A stretch of DNA of 64,000 nt from Streptomyces sp. NBC_01262 (GCF_036226365.1 NZ_CP108462.1:7472501-7536500), one strand, 5' to 3'; shown: positions 1 through 9,146, numbered from the stretch's first letter. Translations and numbers: made by a program. The notes: generated by a model not told the origin, from the letters alone.

Positions 1-1834
1 CCGGGGCCGCCAGCGTGCTGCCGTCGGTTGTCGCCCGTACGCCGCCCGTGGCCTGGATCTGCGCCACGTCGGGACTCCCGGCGGCGAGCAGATACCAGTG
101 CCCGGCCGACGACTTCCACAGCACGCCCGCCAGCACCCTGGGCACGTACACCCCGCACGCCCCGGTGCCGGAGCCGCTGCTCCCCACCGCCGTCGCCGGG
201 CTGGTCGGCGACGCGGCCGGCGGCATGAACAGGGCCAGGGCCCGGCCCTCGCCCCGCCAGGTCTCGGACCGCGTGCACACCCAGTCGGCGGTGCCGTTGG
301 ACTCGGGCAGCCGCTGGCGCGCGTACTCCCAGTTGTTGACCTGCCGTACGCCCTGCCCGCCCATCGTGCCCAGGTGGCAGGCCGTACGCGCCCAGCTCGC
401 CAGCCCCCTGGGGCCGGTGGCCTCGCCGGGAGCGTCCGATCCGGACGGCTGGTAGGTGAGGTGGACCGGCAGCAGATCGCCGAGGTCGGTGAAGAGGAAC
501 GGCTGCCGTTTCCCGAGCCGCGCCGAGGCCTGGAGCTGCAGCGCCGGCCACGAACCGCCGCACACCCCGTCGGTGCTGTCGGCGCCCGGCATCCGCATCG
601 GCCCGGTCACCCCGTCCGCCGCCCGCGTCAGCGGCTGTGTGCCAGCGACCGGGCCCAGCAGATTGCGGGACCGCGCCTCGCTCACCCAAGGGGCGGTCAG
701 GAAACGCGTGTTGCCGTCGGTGCGGCCGATCACCACGGCCGCCGTCGTCAGGCCCGCGCCGTCCACCCGCGCGAAGTCCAGGGCGGCCGCGCCCTCGCCG
801 CCGCGCGGCTCCGCGTACCGGACGACCCGCATCCCGTCGTACATCAGCACCACGGCCGCCTGGTCCACCTCGCCCGCGTAGAGCAGTTGCGGCTGCTGCG
901 CCGGCAGGCTCTTCGACGTGCCCTTCGTCGCCGACACCGTCACCCGCGCGCCCGGATCCGCCCACACGGCCAGCGCCCGCCGCAGCAGGGCGGTGTCCTT
1001 CGTACGGCTGCCGCGCGCCGGCCAGGCCGTGAAGTCCAGCCGCGAAGCGTCCGTCCAGGCGGAGGCCCTGACGCGTACGAGCTTCGCCGGGTCCAGGAAG
1101 CTCCCCGACCCCGCGTACGACGACCCCGGCGAGCCGCCCGCCGCGTAAGGCTCCGGCGAGCCGCCGCCCAGGGTCCCGATCAGCGCGGCCGTGATCGCCA
1201 GTGCCCCGGCCGCGATCAGCCCCGCCTTGACGTGCTGGCGCCTGCGCAGCAGATCGTCCGGCCGCGCCTGAACGGTGCACGGATCGAACTCGCCCGCATG
1301 GATGAGCCCTTGCGGCACCGCCTCCGCCGCCTGCACCGCCCCGCGCGGGTCCTCCACCGCCAGCGCCACGAGCAGCCCCCGCACCTCCCGGCCGTCCAGA
1401 CCCTCCAGCTCCCGCAGCACACAGGCGGCCCGCGCCGCCGCCCCCAGCTCCGCCAGCGCCCGGTCCACCCCGGCCTCGTCCGCCCCGCCCGCCTTCGGGT
1501 GCAGCCGCAGCCCCCACACATACGGGGGCAGCACCGCCGCCCGCCACTTCTTCGCCCGTTCCCCGCCGAACTCCAGGACCCCGCGCAGCACTTCCTCCCG
1601 TACCAGCTCGTACGCCCCCTCCGCCGCCCGCCGCGAGCGCGGCAGCGCGGCCTGCACGAGCGAGTGCGCCGTGAGCACCCGTCGGTGCCGGCCCAGCGAC
1701 ACGGGCAGCGCAAGATAAGCCAGCCGCACCAGGCGGCGGTAGTTCTCGACGAGGGCGGCCTCGGCCTCTTCGACCTCGACCACAACGGGCGCGCCGTGCG
1801 GCGGGCGGGTGGCTGTCGCCTGCTTGGAGTCCAC
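1..1834 (-). CDS. Sigma-like N-terminus / single-TM protein, partial (3' end outside window)
   Basis: At least 611 codons are visible and the frame runs off the left edge. The N-terminal part (about residues 20-200) looks like a degenerate sigma-factor fold: a helical ENYRRLVRLAYLALP segment resembling region 2, and later VLRELEGLDGREVRGLL resembling region 4. It is followed near residue 230 by one hydrophobic helix (GLIAAGALAITAALIG) and a long probably extracytoplasmic C-terminal half rich in Ser/Gly/Thr with a few cysteines. I chose GTG at 1834; no ATG is available before the upstream stop and the Shine-Dalgarno is poor. It diverges from the EACC1/caspase pair with only 69 bp between starts, so they may share control. 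I do not recognise a named family; the sigma resemblance is by eye only. Confidence 0.7.
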   Translation of the reverse strand, partial: MDSKQATATRPPHGAPVVVEVEEAEAALVENYRRLVRLAYLALPVSLGRHRRVLTAHSLVQAALPRSRRAAEGAYELVREEVLRGVLEFGGERAKKWRAAVLPPYVWGLRLHPKAGGADEAGVDRALAELGAAARAACVLRELEGLDGREVRGLLVALAVEDPRGAVQAAEAVPQGLIHAGEFDPCTVQARPDDLLRRRQHVKAGLIAAGALAITAALIGTLGGGSPEPYAAGGSPGSSYAGSGSFLDPAKLVRVRASAWTDASRLDFTAWPARGSRTKDTALLRRALAVWADPGARVTVSATKGTSKSLPAQQPQLLYAGEVDQAAVVLMYDGMRVVRYAEPRGGEGAAALDFARVDGAGLTTAAVVIGRTDGNTRFLTAPWVSEARSRNLLGPVAGTQPLTRAADGVTGPMRMPGADSTDGVCGGSWPALQLQASARLGKRQPFLFTDLGDLLPVHLTYQPSGSDAPGEATGPRGLASWARTACHLGTMGGQGVRQVNNWEYARQRLPESNGTADWVCTRSETWRGEGRALALFMPPAASPTSPATAVGSSGSGTGACGVYVPRVLAGVLWKSSAGHWYLLAAGSPDVAQIQATGGVRATTDGSTLAAP

Positions 1835-1903
1835 GTTCAGGGAAACGAGTGAATCCTGTGATGGTCACTCGGGCCGCCCGTCCGCGCTGACAGGATTGAG
1901 CCC

Positions 1904-2368
1904 ATGGGGAACCCTGTGGACGCGGAAGCGGAGCCGGACGAGCTGCGGCTGTATGTGGACGCCGGGGCCGACATCGGCCCGGAGAAGCTGGACCGCCTGG
2001 TGAGCAGTCTCTACAAGGACATGCGGGCGCTCGGCCTGTTCACCGTACGCCGCGCGCCGGCCGTGCCGCCGGAGGGGGCGATGGCCGGGGCGGCCTACGA
2101 GGTCGGGCAGCTGGTGCTCACCGGGGCCTTCTCGGCGGCCGGGCTCGGAGCGGTCGCCAAGGTGCTGGCGGCGTACATCGACCGGGTCAAGGCCCGCTCG
2201 GTGGAGTGGAAGTTCGGCGAGATCGAGGGGAAGTTCACCGCCCTGTCGCAGGACGAACAGCGGCTGCTCGTCGAGGCCTTCGCCGCACGGGTCGCCAACG
2301 GGAGCCGGGACGAGAACCGGGAGGGTGGCGATGGCGGGACGCCGGATCGCGCTGCTGGTCGCGACTGA
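1904..2368 (+). CDS. EACC1 (effector-associated constant component 1) protein
   Basis: A 154-residue protein. Residues 10-45 form a predicted beta/alpha start (LRLYVDAGADIG), followed by a glycine-rich hydrophobic stretch at about 65-90 (GQLVLTGAFSAAGLGAVAKV) that may insert in or lie on a membrane, and an alpha/beta tail containing KFGEIEGKFTALS. This layout matches what is known as EACC1, a constant partner encoded beside caspase-like effectors in actinobacterial NTP-dependent conflict systems. Its stop lies 38 bp inside the next gene, which encodes exactly such a caspase, so translation is very likely coupled. The role is inferred from family context: an adaptor or regulator of the effector. 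Its own biochemistry is not known. Confidence 0.8.
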   Translation: MGNPVDAEAEPDELRLYVDAGADIGPEKLDRLVSSLYKDMRALGLFTVRRAPAVPPEGAMAGAAYEVGQLVLTGAFSAAGLGAVAKVLAAYIDRVKARSVEWKFGEIEGKFTALSQDEQRLLVEAFAARVANGSRDENREGGDGGTPDRAAGRD

Positions 2369-5300
2369 CGGTTACGCCGACCCCGGCCTGCACCAGCTCC
2401 GCACCCCGGCACGCGGCGCGGCCCAGCTCGCGCGACTGCTCAAGGACCCGGCCGTCGGCCGCTTCGACGAGGTCACCGAGCTGACCAACCGCCCCAAGCC
2501 GGAGATCGAGGAGGCGGCCGAGGACGCCCTCGCCGACCGCTCGCCCGACGACCTCGTGCTCCTCTATCTCTCCTGCCACGGCATCCGCAACGAGTCCGAC
2601 CGGCTCTTCTTCGCGGCGGTCGGCACCCAGCTCACCCGCCCGCACACCACCGCGATCCACGCCTCCTTCCTCCACACCCTGCTCGACGAGTGCGAGGCCC
2701 GGACCAAGATCGTGCTCCTCGACTGCTGCTACAGCGGCCTGTTCCACCGTGGCGCCGCACCCATGGCCGCCGCCCCCGTCGACCTGGACGAGGCGCTGGT
2801 CGGCCGGGGCACGTTCATCATCACCGCCTCCACAGCCCTGGAGTACGCGTACGACGGTGACCGTCTCACCATCGACAACGGCCGTTCCGAGTCCGGCTCC
2901 CGCTTCACCGCCGCCGTCATCGAAGGACTCAGCACCGGCCTCGCCGACGTCGACCGCGACGGCGTCATCACCCCCGACAACCTCTACGAGTACGTCCACG
3001 GAGTCGTCACCGGCCAGGGCGGCCCGGACCAGACCCCCGTCAAGTCCGGCCAGTGCGAGGGCAGTACGCCGCTGGCCTACGCGCCCCGTCCCGACGCGGG
3101 CGGCGGACCGCTGGGCCCCTTCGGGCGCTTCGGCCGCCAGACCGAGGCCGACGACCTCACCCTCGGCTCGCTGCTCCCGCCGCCCGTGCACACTCCCGAG
3201 CGCGGCTTCATCTGCGACGCCTGGGAAGGCACCTCCCGGTTCGTCATCCCGGTCGGCCGGGCCGAAGCCGGCTCCGGCGGCGACCTCCTGCACGCGGACC
3301 TCTCCGGCCGGGACGGCAACGCGGCGGTCATCGGACGCCTGGGCAGCGGCAAGACGACTGTCGTGCGCACGCTGGTCACGGCCCTGGCCCTGACCCACAC
3401 CCCGTACGAAGCCGAGTTCCACCTCCTGGAGGGGGCCGTCAACCGGCTCGGGGTGCTGCGCGACATGCCGCACGTCCGGTCGGTCGCCGCCCCGCACGAA
3501 CAGGACGCCGTGGAAGGCACCCTCGCGGCCGTATGGCGGGCCGTCTCGGACCGCCGTGACCTCTTCCGCAAGCACCACATCGACTCGATCGACGAATTCC
3601 GCCAGCTGCGCGCGAGCGGCGGCCTGCGGGGCGAGGGCGCCAGCGATGTCTTCCTGGTGATCGACGGCTGGCTGGACTTCCAGTGGGAGCGGGCCGGATT
3701 CGCCGACGAGATCCACCGCCTGGCCAACACCGGCCTCAACTACGGCGTCCACCTCATCGTCTCCGCCCGGCGCTGGACCGACCTCGGCTCCGGGCTGCCC
3801 GGCCTGCTCGGCACCCGTATCGAGCTGGCCCTCGACGACCCCGCCGAGTCCCAGATCGATCCCACCCTGGCCGCCACGGTCAGCCCCGGCTGGGGCCTGT
3901 CGCGGCGCAAGCGGTTCCGCGCGGCCGTACCCCGGATCGAGGAGGCGTCCGACCCGGTCGCGGCCAAGCAGTCGCTGGCCACACTGGCCACCCGGATGCG
4001 GGAGCTGTGGACGGGGTCCGGACAGGGCGGCGGACGGACGACCACACCGCTGCTCTCCCCGGTGGGCATCGGTCAGCTGCTGCCCGGCATGGACTGGAGC
4101 GCCCGGTCGCTGCAGGACCGCCTACGGGTCCCGATCGGCGTCGGCGGCGACGGCGAGCCGGTGTTCCTGGACCTCAAGGAGGCCGCGCTCGGCGGAACGG
4201 GCCCGCACGGGCTGCTGGTCGGGGCCACCGGCTCGGGCAAGTCCGAACTGCTGCGGACGCTGGTGCTGGGACTGGCTCTCACCCACTCGTCCGAGGACGT
4301 CAACTTCCTCCTCGTGGACTTCAAGGGCACCGCCATCTTCGGAGAGGACCTGCAACGGCTGCCCCACGTCTCCGCCGTCATCAACTCCATCGAGTCGGAC
4401 CCGGTACTCGCCGCGCGCCTGATGACCTCCCTCACCGGGGAGCTGAAGCGGCGACAGGAAGTGCTGCGGGGCGCTGGCAAATTCGCGAGCGTGCACGCGT
4501 ACGAGCAGGCACGCGCCGAGGGTGCCGCCCTGGAGCCCCTCCCCTCACTGGTGCTCGTCATCGACGAGTTCAACGAACTGCTCACCGCTGTACCCGAGTT
4601 GGTCAACGTGCTCGCCCACATCGGCCGGGTCGGCCGTTCGCTGGGAGTGCATCTGCTGCTGGCGGCGCAGCGTCTGGAAGAGGCCACGCTGCGGGGTCTC
4701 GACAGCTTCCTGTCCTACCGGATCGGCCTGCGGACCTTCACCGGGAGCGAGTCCCGGGTTGTGCTCGGAGTGCCGGACGCCTACCAACTGCCCTCCATAC
4801 CCGGCTCCGGCTACCTGCGGACCGGCAGCGACACGCTGATCCGCTTCCGTGCCGCGTACTCCTCGGCCACGGCCGCCGGTTCGGACGAGCCGGGGATCAG
4901 CGCCCTGGCCGCCACCCTCGAAGGGCAGGGCCCGCGCGCCCGGCAGGTCGTGCTGCCGCCGCTCGGCGCGCCGCCGTCACTGGACCAGCTGATGGGCCCG
5001 CTGTCCGTCCACCCGGAGCGCGGACTGACGGTAACGGGCACGAACGCGCCGTACGCCGGCCGGATGGTGGTCCCGGTGGGCATTGTCGACAAGCCCTTCG
5101 AAGCCCGCCGCGTTCCGCTCCTCCTGGACTTCTCCATGCCCTCCCGGGGCAGTCACCTGCTGGTCGTCGGGGCCAACGGGTCGGGCAAGACCCGGCTGCT
5201 GCGCACCCTCATCACCTCCTTCGCGCTCACCCACACTCCTGACGAGGTCCGGTTCTACTGCGTGGACCGCACGGCCGGACCGCTGGAGCCGCTCGCGGGA

Positions 5301-6560
5301 CTTCCCCATGTGGCAGCGGTGGTGCGCCGTACCGACCCGGAGATGGTGCGCCGCATCATCACCGAGGTCACCCGCCTCCTCTCGGCGCGGATGGCGGGAG
5401 ACGCCGAACCGAGGCCGGACGTCTTCCTGGTCGTCAACGGCTGGGGCGCCTTCCGGCGGGACTACGAGGAACTTGATCAGGAGATCATGGAGATCGCCGC
5501 GCGCGGTCCCGGCCATGGCGTGCACGTCGTCATCTCCGCCAGTCGCTATTCCGAGTTGCGCCCGTCGCATCTCGACCTGTTCAACGAGCCGCTGGAGCTG
5601 GTGCTGTCGAATCCGGCCGACTCCAGGATCGACCCGAAGGCCGCCCGGACCGTTCCCACCGATGTGATCGGCCGGGGCCTGACCCCGGACAAGCACGACT
5701 TCCTGACCGCTATGCCCAGAATCGACGGCTCCTCGGCCTACGAGGACCGGCACGAGGCCATCGCCGAACTCGTCTCGTCGGTCAGGGAAGCCTGGCCGGG
5801 CGCCCCGGCCCCAGCAGTGCGCTCGGTGCCGCGACTGCTGCCGGCCGACGAACTGCCGCTCCTGGAGACCGGAATCGCCATCGGAGTGGACGAGGCGAGC
5901 CTTACGCCCGTTCACATCGATCTGGACGAGCAACGGCTCTTCGTCGTCCTCGGCGAGCCCGGTTCGGGCAAGACCTCCCTGCTACGGCTGATCGCCGACC
6001 GGCTCGTCCGGCAGCACCCGCCGGGCCGGCTGGACATCCTGGCCGGTGACTACCGCCGTACGCTCCTCGGGCAGCTGCCCGGCGAATGCACGGAGTACGT
6101 GTCATCGGCCGTGCAACTCGCCGATCTGGTCGCAGAGATCGCGGCCGAGCTGGCCAAACGCAGGCCGCCGCCCGACGCGACCCCCGAGCAGCTACGGGAC
6201 CGGACCTGGTGGAGGGGTACGGAAATCCTGGTCATCGTCGACGACTACGACCTTGTCGCGACATCGAGCGGCAATCCGCTCTCTCCGCTGGTGGACCTAC
6301 TGCCGGTCGCCCGGGACATCGGGCTGCGAGTGATCGTCTCCCGGAACACGCAAGGCGCCAGCCGGGCCCTGTACGAGCCCTTCCTCCACAGGATGGGCGA
6401 ACTCGGCGCCCACGGCGTCGTGCTCTCCGGCGACCCCTCCGAAGGCCACCTCATCGGCCGCGTCAGACCGTCCCCCCAGCCCCCCGGCCGAGGCGCCCTC
6501 GTCACCCGCCAACGCCCCGCCGGGCAGCGCGTACAGCTCGGCTACCTGCCGCCGTCGTAG
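2331..6560 (+). CDS. Caspase (EACC1-associated) fused to four EccC/FtsK-like ATPase modules
   Basis: 1409 residues. Residues 1-240 are a caspase/peptidase C14 domain with His83 in LSCHG and Cys133 in DCCYSG. Then come four P-loop modules: GRLGSGKT (335-342), GATGSGKS (631-638), GANGSGKT (947-954) and GEPGSGKT (1208-1215). Only module 2 has a clean Walker B Asp-Glu (VLVIDEFNE, D745-E746). Module 1 has VIDGW, module 3 has VVNGW (Asp replaced by Asn) and module 4 has VDDYD. Modules 2 and 3 resemble the EccC ATPases of type VII secretion, but no transmembrane segment or other ESX gene is nearby. ATG 2331 is preferred over GTG 2325 because GGGAGG at 2319-2324 is spaced 6 bases from it. It overlaps the EACC1 gene. 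Inference: an inducible, self-cleaving or host-killing effector assembled by the ATPase chain. Confidence 0.88.
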   Translation: MAGRRIALLVATDGYADPGLHQLRTPARGAAQLARLLKDPAVGRFDEVTELTNRPKPEIEEAAEDALADRSPDDLVLLYLSCHGIRNESDRLFFAAVGTQLTRPHTTAIHASFLHTLLDECEARTKIVLLDCCYSGLFHRGAAPMAAAPVDLDEALVGRGTFIITASTALEYAYDGDRLTIDNGRSESGSRFTAAVIEGLSTGLADVDRDGVITPDNLYEYVHGVVTGQGGPDQTPVKSGQCEGSTPLAYAPRPDAGGGPLGPFGRFGRQTEADDLTLGSLLPPPVHTPERGFICDAWEGTSRFVIPVGRAEAGSGGDLLHADLSGRDGNAAVIGRLGSGKTTVVRTLVTALALTHTPYEAEFHLLEGAVNRLGVLRDMPHVRSVAAPHEQDAVEGTLAAVWRAVSDRRDLFRKHHIDSIDEFRQLRASGGLRGEGASDVFLVIDGWLDFQWERAGFADEIHRLANTGLNYGVHLIVSARRWTDLGSGLPGLLGTRIELALDDPAESQIDPTLAATVSPGWGLSRRKRFRAAVPRIEEASDPVAAKQSLATLATRMRELWTGSGQGGGRTTTPLLSPVGIGQLLPGMDWSARSLQDRLRVPIGVGGDGEPVFLDLKEAALGGTGPHGLLVGATGSGKSELLRTLVLGLALTHSSEDVNFLLVDFKGTAIFGEDLQRLPHVSAVINSIESDPVLAARLMTSLTGELKRRQEVLRGAGKFASVHAYEQARAEGAALEPLPSLVLVIDEFNELLTAVPELVNVLAHIGRVGRSLGVHLLLAAQRLEEATLRGLDSFLSYRIGLRTFTGSESRVVLGVPDAYQLPSIPGSGYLRTGSDTLIRFRAAYSSATAAGSDEPGISALAATLEGQGPRARQVVLPPLGAPPSLDQLMGPLSVHPERGLTVTGTNAPYAGRMVVPVGIVDKPFEARRVPLLLDFSMPSRGSHLLVVGANGSGKTRLLRTLITSFALTHTPDEVRFYCVDRTAGPLEPLAGLPHVAAVVRRTDPEMVRRIITEVTRLLSARMAGDAEPRPDVFLVVNGWGAFRRDYEELDQEIMEIAARGPGHGVHVVISASRYSELRPSHLDLFNEPLELVLSNPADSRIDPKAARTVPTDVIGRGLTPDKHDFLTAMPRIDGSSAYEDRHEAIAELVSSVREAWPGAPAPAVRSVPRLLPADELPLLETGIAIGVDEASLTPVHIDLDEQRLFVVLGEPGSGKTSLLRLIADRLVRQHPPGRLDILAGDYRRTLLGQLPGECTEYVSSAVQLADLVAEIAAELAKRRPPPDATPEQLRDRTWWRGTEILVIVDDYDLVATSSGNPLSPLVDLLPVARDIGLRVIVSRNTQGASRALYEPFLHRMGELGAHGVVLSGDPSEGHLIGRVRPSPQPPGRGALVTRQRPAGQRVQLGYLPPS

Positions 6561-6572
6561 ACAGGCACTGGC

Positions 6573-7226
6573 TCAGCCGGCCGGCTGGAAGGCCGTGACG
6601 CGTACGCCGGTGTCGCAGATGCGGACGGGTTCGGCGAAGGCGGGGGCGAGGCGGCGGGCCTCGCCCGGGGGGACGAGGTCGAGGGCGGTGAAGGCGGCGC
6701 ACTCGGTCTCGGAGTAGAAGGTGAGGCGGGCGGCGGCGGAGTCGCCGGGGGAGAGGGTGTACTGCTGGGCGGCGGTGGCGGAGCCGGCCCAGTCGACGGG
6801 GAGTTCGGTGTGGCCGTCCTTGCCGACGAAGAGCAGGGAGGGGTAGCCGCGTACGGAGCAGTCGTGGGCGGACTTGTTGGTGATGGTGACGGTGGCCTTG
6901 CCCTGGCCGGTGCTTCTGGCCGTGGCGGTGAGGTCGGCGGTGCGGCAGTGGTCGGCGGCCGGGGTGGGCAGGGCGTCGGCGCCGAGCAGGACATCGCCGG
7001 CGGAGCGCTTGGACGAGGACGAAGACGAGGACGAAGACGACGAGGTGCCGGCGCTCGTGGGAGCGCTGCCCTTGGCGTCCGTCGATCCCTTGGAGTCCGC
7101 GCTTGCGCTCGCGGCCGCTGATGTCGTCCCGGGTGCGGACGAATCGTCACTGCATCCGGCCGCGCCGACGAGGCTGAGGGCGATGGCCAGGGCCGCGAAG
7201 GCGGCCGGGCGGGCGGGCTGGCGCAT
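6573..7226 (-). CDS. DUF4232 lipoprotein
   Basis: 217 residues with an N-terminal signal peptide ending in a lipobox-like LVGAAGC, so it is probably lipidated at Cys25 and held on the outer face of the membrane. A low-complexity Ser/Ala/Lys linker (about 26-75) contains a poly-Ser run. The C-terminal 130 residues look like DUF4232, a beta-sandwich with conserved cysteines (CRTADL, HDCSVRGYPSL, TECAAF, RICDTG). Function of DUF4232 is unknown. It converges on the caspase gene with a 12-bp gap and diverges from the PhoD gene, so any phosphate control in the shared upstream region could affect it too. Confidence 0.85.
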   Translation of the reverse strand: MRQPARPAAFAALAIALSLVGAAGCSDDSSAPGTTSAAASASADSKGSTDAKGSAPTSAGTSSSSSSSSSSSKRSAGDVLLGADALPTPAADHCRTADLTATARSTGQGKATVTITNKSAHDCSVRGYPSLLFVGKDGHTELPVDWAGSATAAQQYTLSPGDSAAARLTFYSETECAAFTALDLVPPGEARRLAPAFAEPVRICDTGVRVTAFQPAG

Positions 7227-7273
7227 GGCTCCTGCCGATCGAATTTACTTTGTCCGAAATTGAACGCAATGAT

Positions 7274-7291
7274 GGTAAGTGTACGGTGAAT
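7274..7291 (-). promoter_or_regulatory. Possible PHO box (PhoP direct repeats)
   Basis: On the minus strand ATTCACC and ACTTACC lie exactly 11 nt apart, resembling the 11-nt direct repeats (GTTCACC type) bound by PhoP in Streptomyces. The first repeat matches 6 of 7 positions, the second only 4 of 7. The site is in the 142-bp divergent region between the DUF4232 lipoprotein and the PhoD phosphatase, where phosphate control is expected. A third in-phase unit is not visible. Confidence 0.35.
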
Positions 7292-7368
7292 TGAAGTGCC
7301 TGCTGTCGTTAGAGTAAAGATAGTGCACAGCGTTGTGCGGTAATCGGGGGCAGGGGGAGAGGTGCGGG

Positions 7369-9111
7369 GTGCGTCCTAACGACCAACCGAGCGGCAAGCG
7401 CTTGCGTCGCAGACGCTTTCTTGGGGCCGGAGCAGGCGCCATGGCCCTCGGCGCGGCAGGCGTGGCGGCGACCCAGATGCTGCCCGGCAGTGCCTCGGCC
7501 TCGGTCGCGGGGGCGACGGCCACCGCCGGGGCGGGCGTCAAGGTGAGCGGCACGGTGTTCAAGCTCGGCGTGGCCTCCGGTGACCCGCTGCCGAACGCCG
7601 TCGTGCTGTGGACCCGGCTGGTGCCCTCCGTTCAGGGCGGCGCGGGTGTCTTCCCGCCCAGTGTGCCCGTCACCTGGGAGGTCGCCTCCGACAGCGGCTT
7701 CGCCACGATCGTGAGGAGCGGTACGGCCTCGGCCACCGCGAGCCTGGGCTACAGCGTTCACGTGGACGTGACCGGCCTGAGCCCCGCCACGTCCTACTGG
7801 TACCGCTTCAAGGCGCAGGGCAACACCTCCCGCACCGGCAGGACCCGTACCGCCCCCGCCGCCGGCAGCTCGCCGGAGAAGCTGCGCATCGCGCTCGCGT
7901 CCTGCCAGAACTGGCAGCACGGATACTTCACCGTCTACCAGGACATGCTGGCGCAGCAGCCCGACCTGGTGCTGTTCGTCGGCGACTACATCTACGAGAG
8001 CACCGCCTACTCCTACCGCGTACGCCGCCACGAGGGCTCCGGCGAGCCGAAGACGCTGACGCAGTACCGGGCGCGCTACGAGACGTACAGCACAGATGCC
8101 GACCTCCAGGCGATGCGCGCGGCCGTGCCCTTCGTCGTCACCTTCGACGATCACGAGGTGGAGGACAACTGGGCCGGCGACTACGCCAAGGACCCGGTCG
8201 CCGAGCCCACCGCGACCTTCCTGAAGCGCCGGGCCGCGGCCTTCCAGGCGTACTACGAGCACATGCCGATCAGGCTCGCGCAGAAGCCCAGCGGCGACGA
8301 CATCCTGATCTACCGCTCCTTCGACTTCGGCGATCTGGCCCGGCTGCATGTCCTGGACACCCGCCAGTACCGCGACGTCCAGCCGACCGACAACGCCACG
8401 GCGCTCCAGGCGGGCCGGGTCATCATGGGGGACGCCCAGCACAAGTGGCTGGTCGACGGCATGGCGGGCTCCGGGGCCAGGTGGAACCTCGTCGCCTCGC
8501 AGGTGATGATGGCCGAGACCGACTCGCTCGCGGGCGAGGGCAAGGAGTGGGCGTACGACGCCTGGGACGGCTACCAGGTCGAACGCGCCAAGCTGCTCGC
8601 CGAGTTCCAGGACTTCCGCAACCCCGTGGTGCTCTCCGGGGACCGGCACCGCACCATCGTCAGCGACCTCAAGCTGGACTTCGACGACGTGGACTCGGCG
8701 GTGGTCGGCGCGGAGTTCGTCGGCACGTCCATCTCCAGCTCGGGCGACGAGGACCTGGTGGCGTTCGCCGCCGAGTGGGCGCCCAAGCTCGCGGACAACC
8801 CGCACTGGAAGATCATCGACGCCCGCCGCGGCTATCTGCTCCTCGACATCACGAACGGCACGGTCGACGCGCAGCTCCGGACCATCTCGACGGTGGTCAA
8901 GCGTGACGGCACGACGAGCACGGGCGCCACGTTCCGGGTGACGGACGGGGTGCCCGGCGTTGTCCGGACCGACATCGAGACGGCATCGGAATCGGCATCG
9001 CCGTCAGAGTCGGCGTCGGAATCGGCGTCGGAATCGGCATCAGCGTCAGAGTCGGCGAATTCCACGGAATCCGCAGAACCCATCGACACCACCGACTCCG
9101 CGTCCTCCTGA
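7369..9111 (+). CDS. phoD: PhoD-family alkaline phosphatase/phosphodiesterase, Tat-exported
   Basis: 580 residues. A twin-arginine signal (RRRRFLGAG, residues 13-21) predicts folded export by Tat. The PhoD N-terminal beta domain (about 50-145) precedes the metallophosphatase domain with metal ligands in FVGDYIYES (Asp206), FDDHEVEDNW (Asp260-Trp268) and SGDRH (Asp425-His427). The reaction is release of phosphate from phosphomonoesters or diesters outside the cell, normally with Ca2+/Fe3+. GTG 7369 is chosen because a strong AGGGGGAGAGG lies just upstream and the Tat motif then sits at the normal depth; GTG 7333 is in frame but lacks this. The last ~45 residues are an unusual Ser/Glu/Ala repeat tail. 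It is followed 35 bp later by the VCBS-repeat gene. Confidence 0.93.
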   Translation: MRPNDQPSGKRLRRRRFLGAGAGAMALGAAGVAATQMLPGSASASVAGATATAGAGVKVSGTVFKLGVASGDPLPNAVVLWTRLVPSVQGGAGVFPPSVPVTWEVASDSGFATIVRSGTASATASLGYSVHVDVTGLSPATSYWYRFKAQGNTSRTGRTRTAPAAGSSPEKLRIALASCQNWQHGYFTVYQDMLAQQPDLVLFVGDYIYESTAYSYRVRRHEGSGEPKTLTQYRARYETYSTDADLQAMRAAVPFVVTFDDHEVEDNWAGDYAKDPVAEPTATFLKRRAAAFQAYYEHMPIRLAQKPSGDDILIYRSFDFGDLARLHVLDTRQYRDVQPTDNATALQAGRVIMGDAQHKWLVDGMAGSGARWNLVASQVMMAETDSLAGEGKEWAYDAWDGYQVERAKLLAEFQDFRNPVVLSGDRHRTIVSDLKLDFDDVDSAVVGAEFVGTSISSSGDEDLVAFAAEWAPKLADNPHWKIIDARRGYLLLDITNGTVDAQLRTISTVVKRDGTTSTGATFRVTDGVPGVVRTDIETASESASPSESASESASESASASESANSTESAEPIDTTDSASS

Positions 9112-9146
9112 CCACCTCACCCACCCGCATCCCCCGGAGGGAAACC

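Noticed and set aside
98..1852. Plus-strand 584-codon frame opposite the left-edge gene
   Set aside because: Rich in Arg/Pro/His with no domain, and exactly opposite a minus-strand frame with clear hydrophobic and globular segments; it is the usual high-GC antisense shadow.
2235..3752. Minus-strand 505-codon frame opposite EACC1 and caspase
   Set aside because: Val/Gly/Ala/Asp-rich shadow of the caspase gene; no domain.
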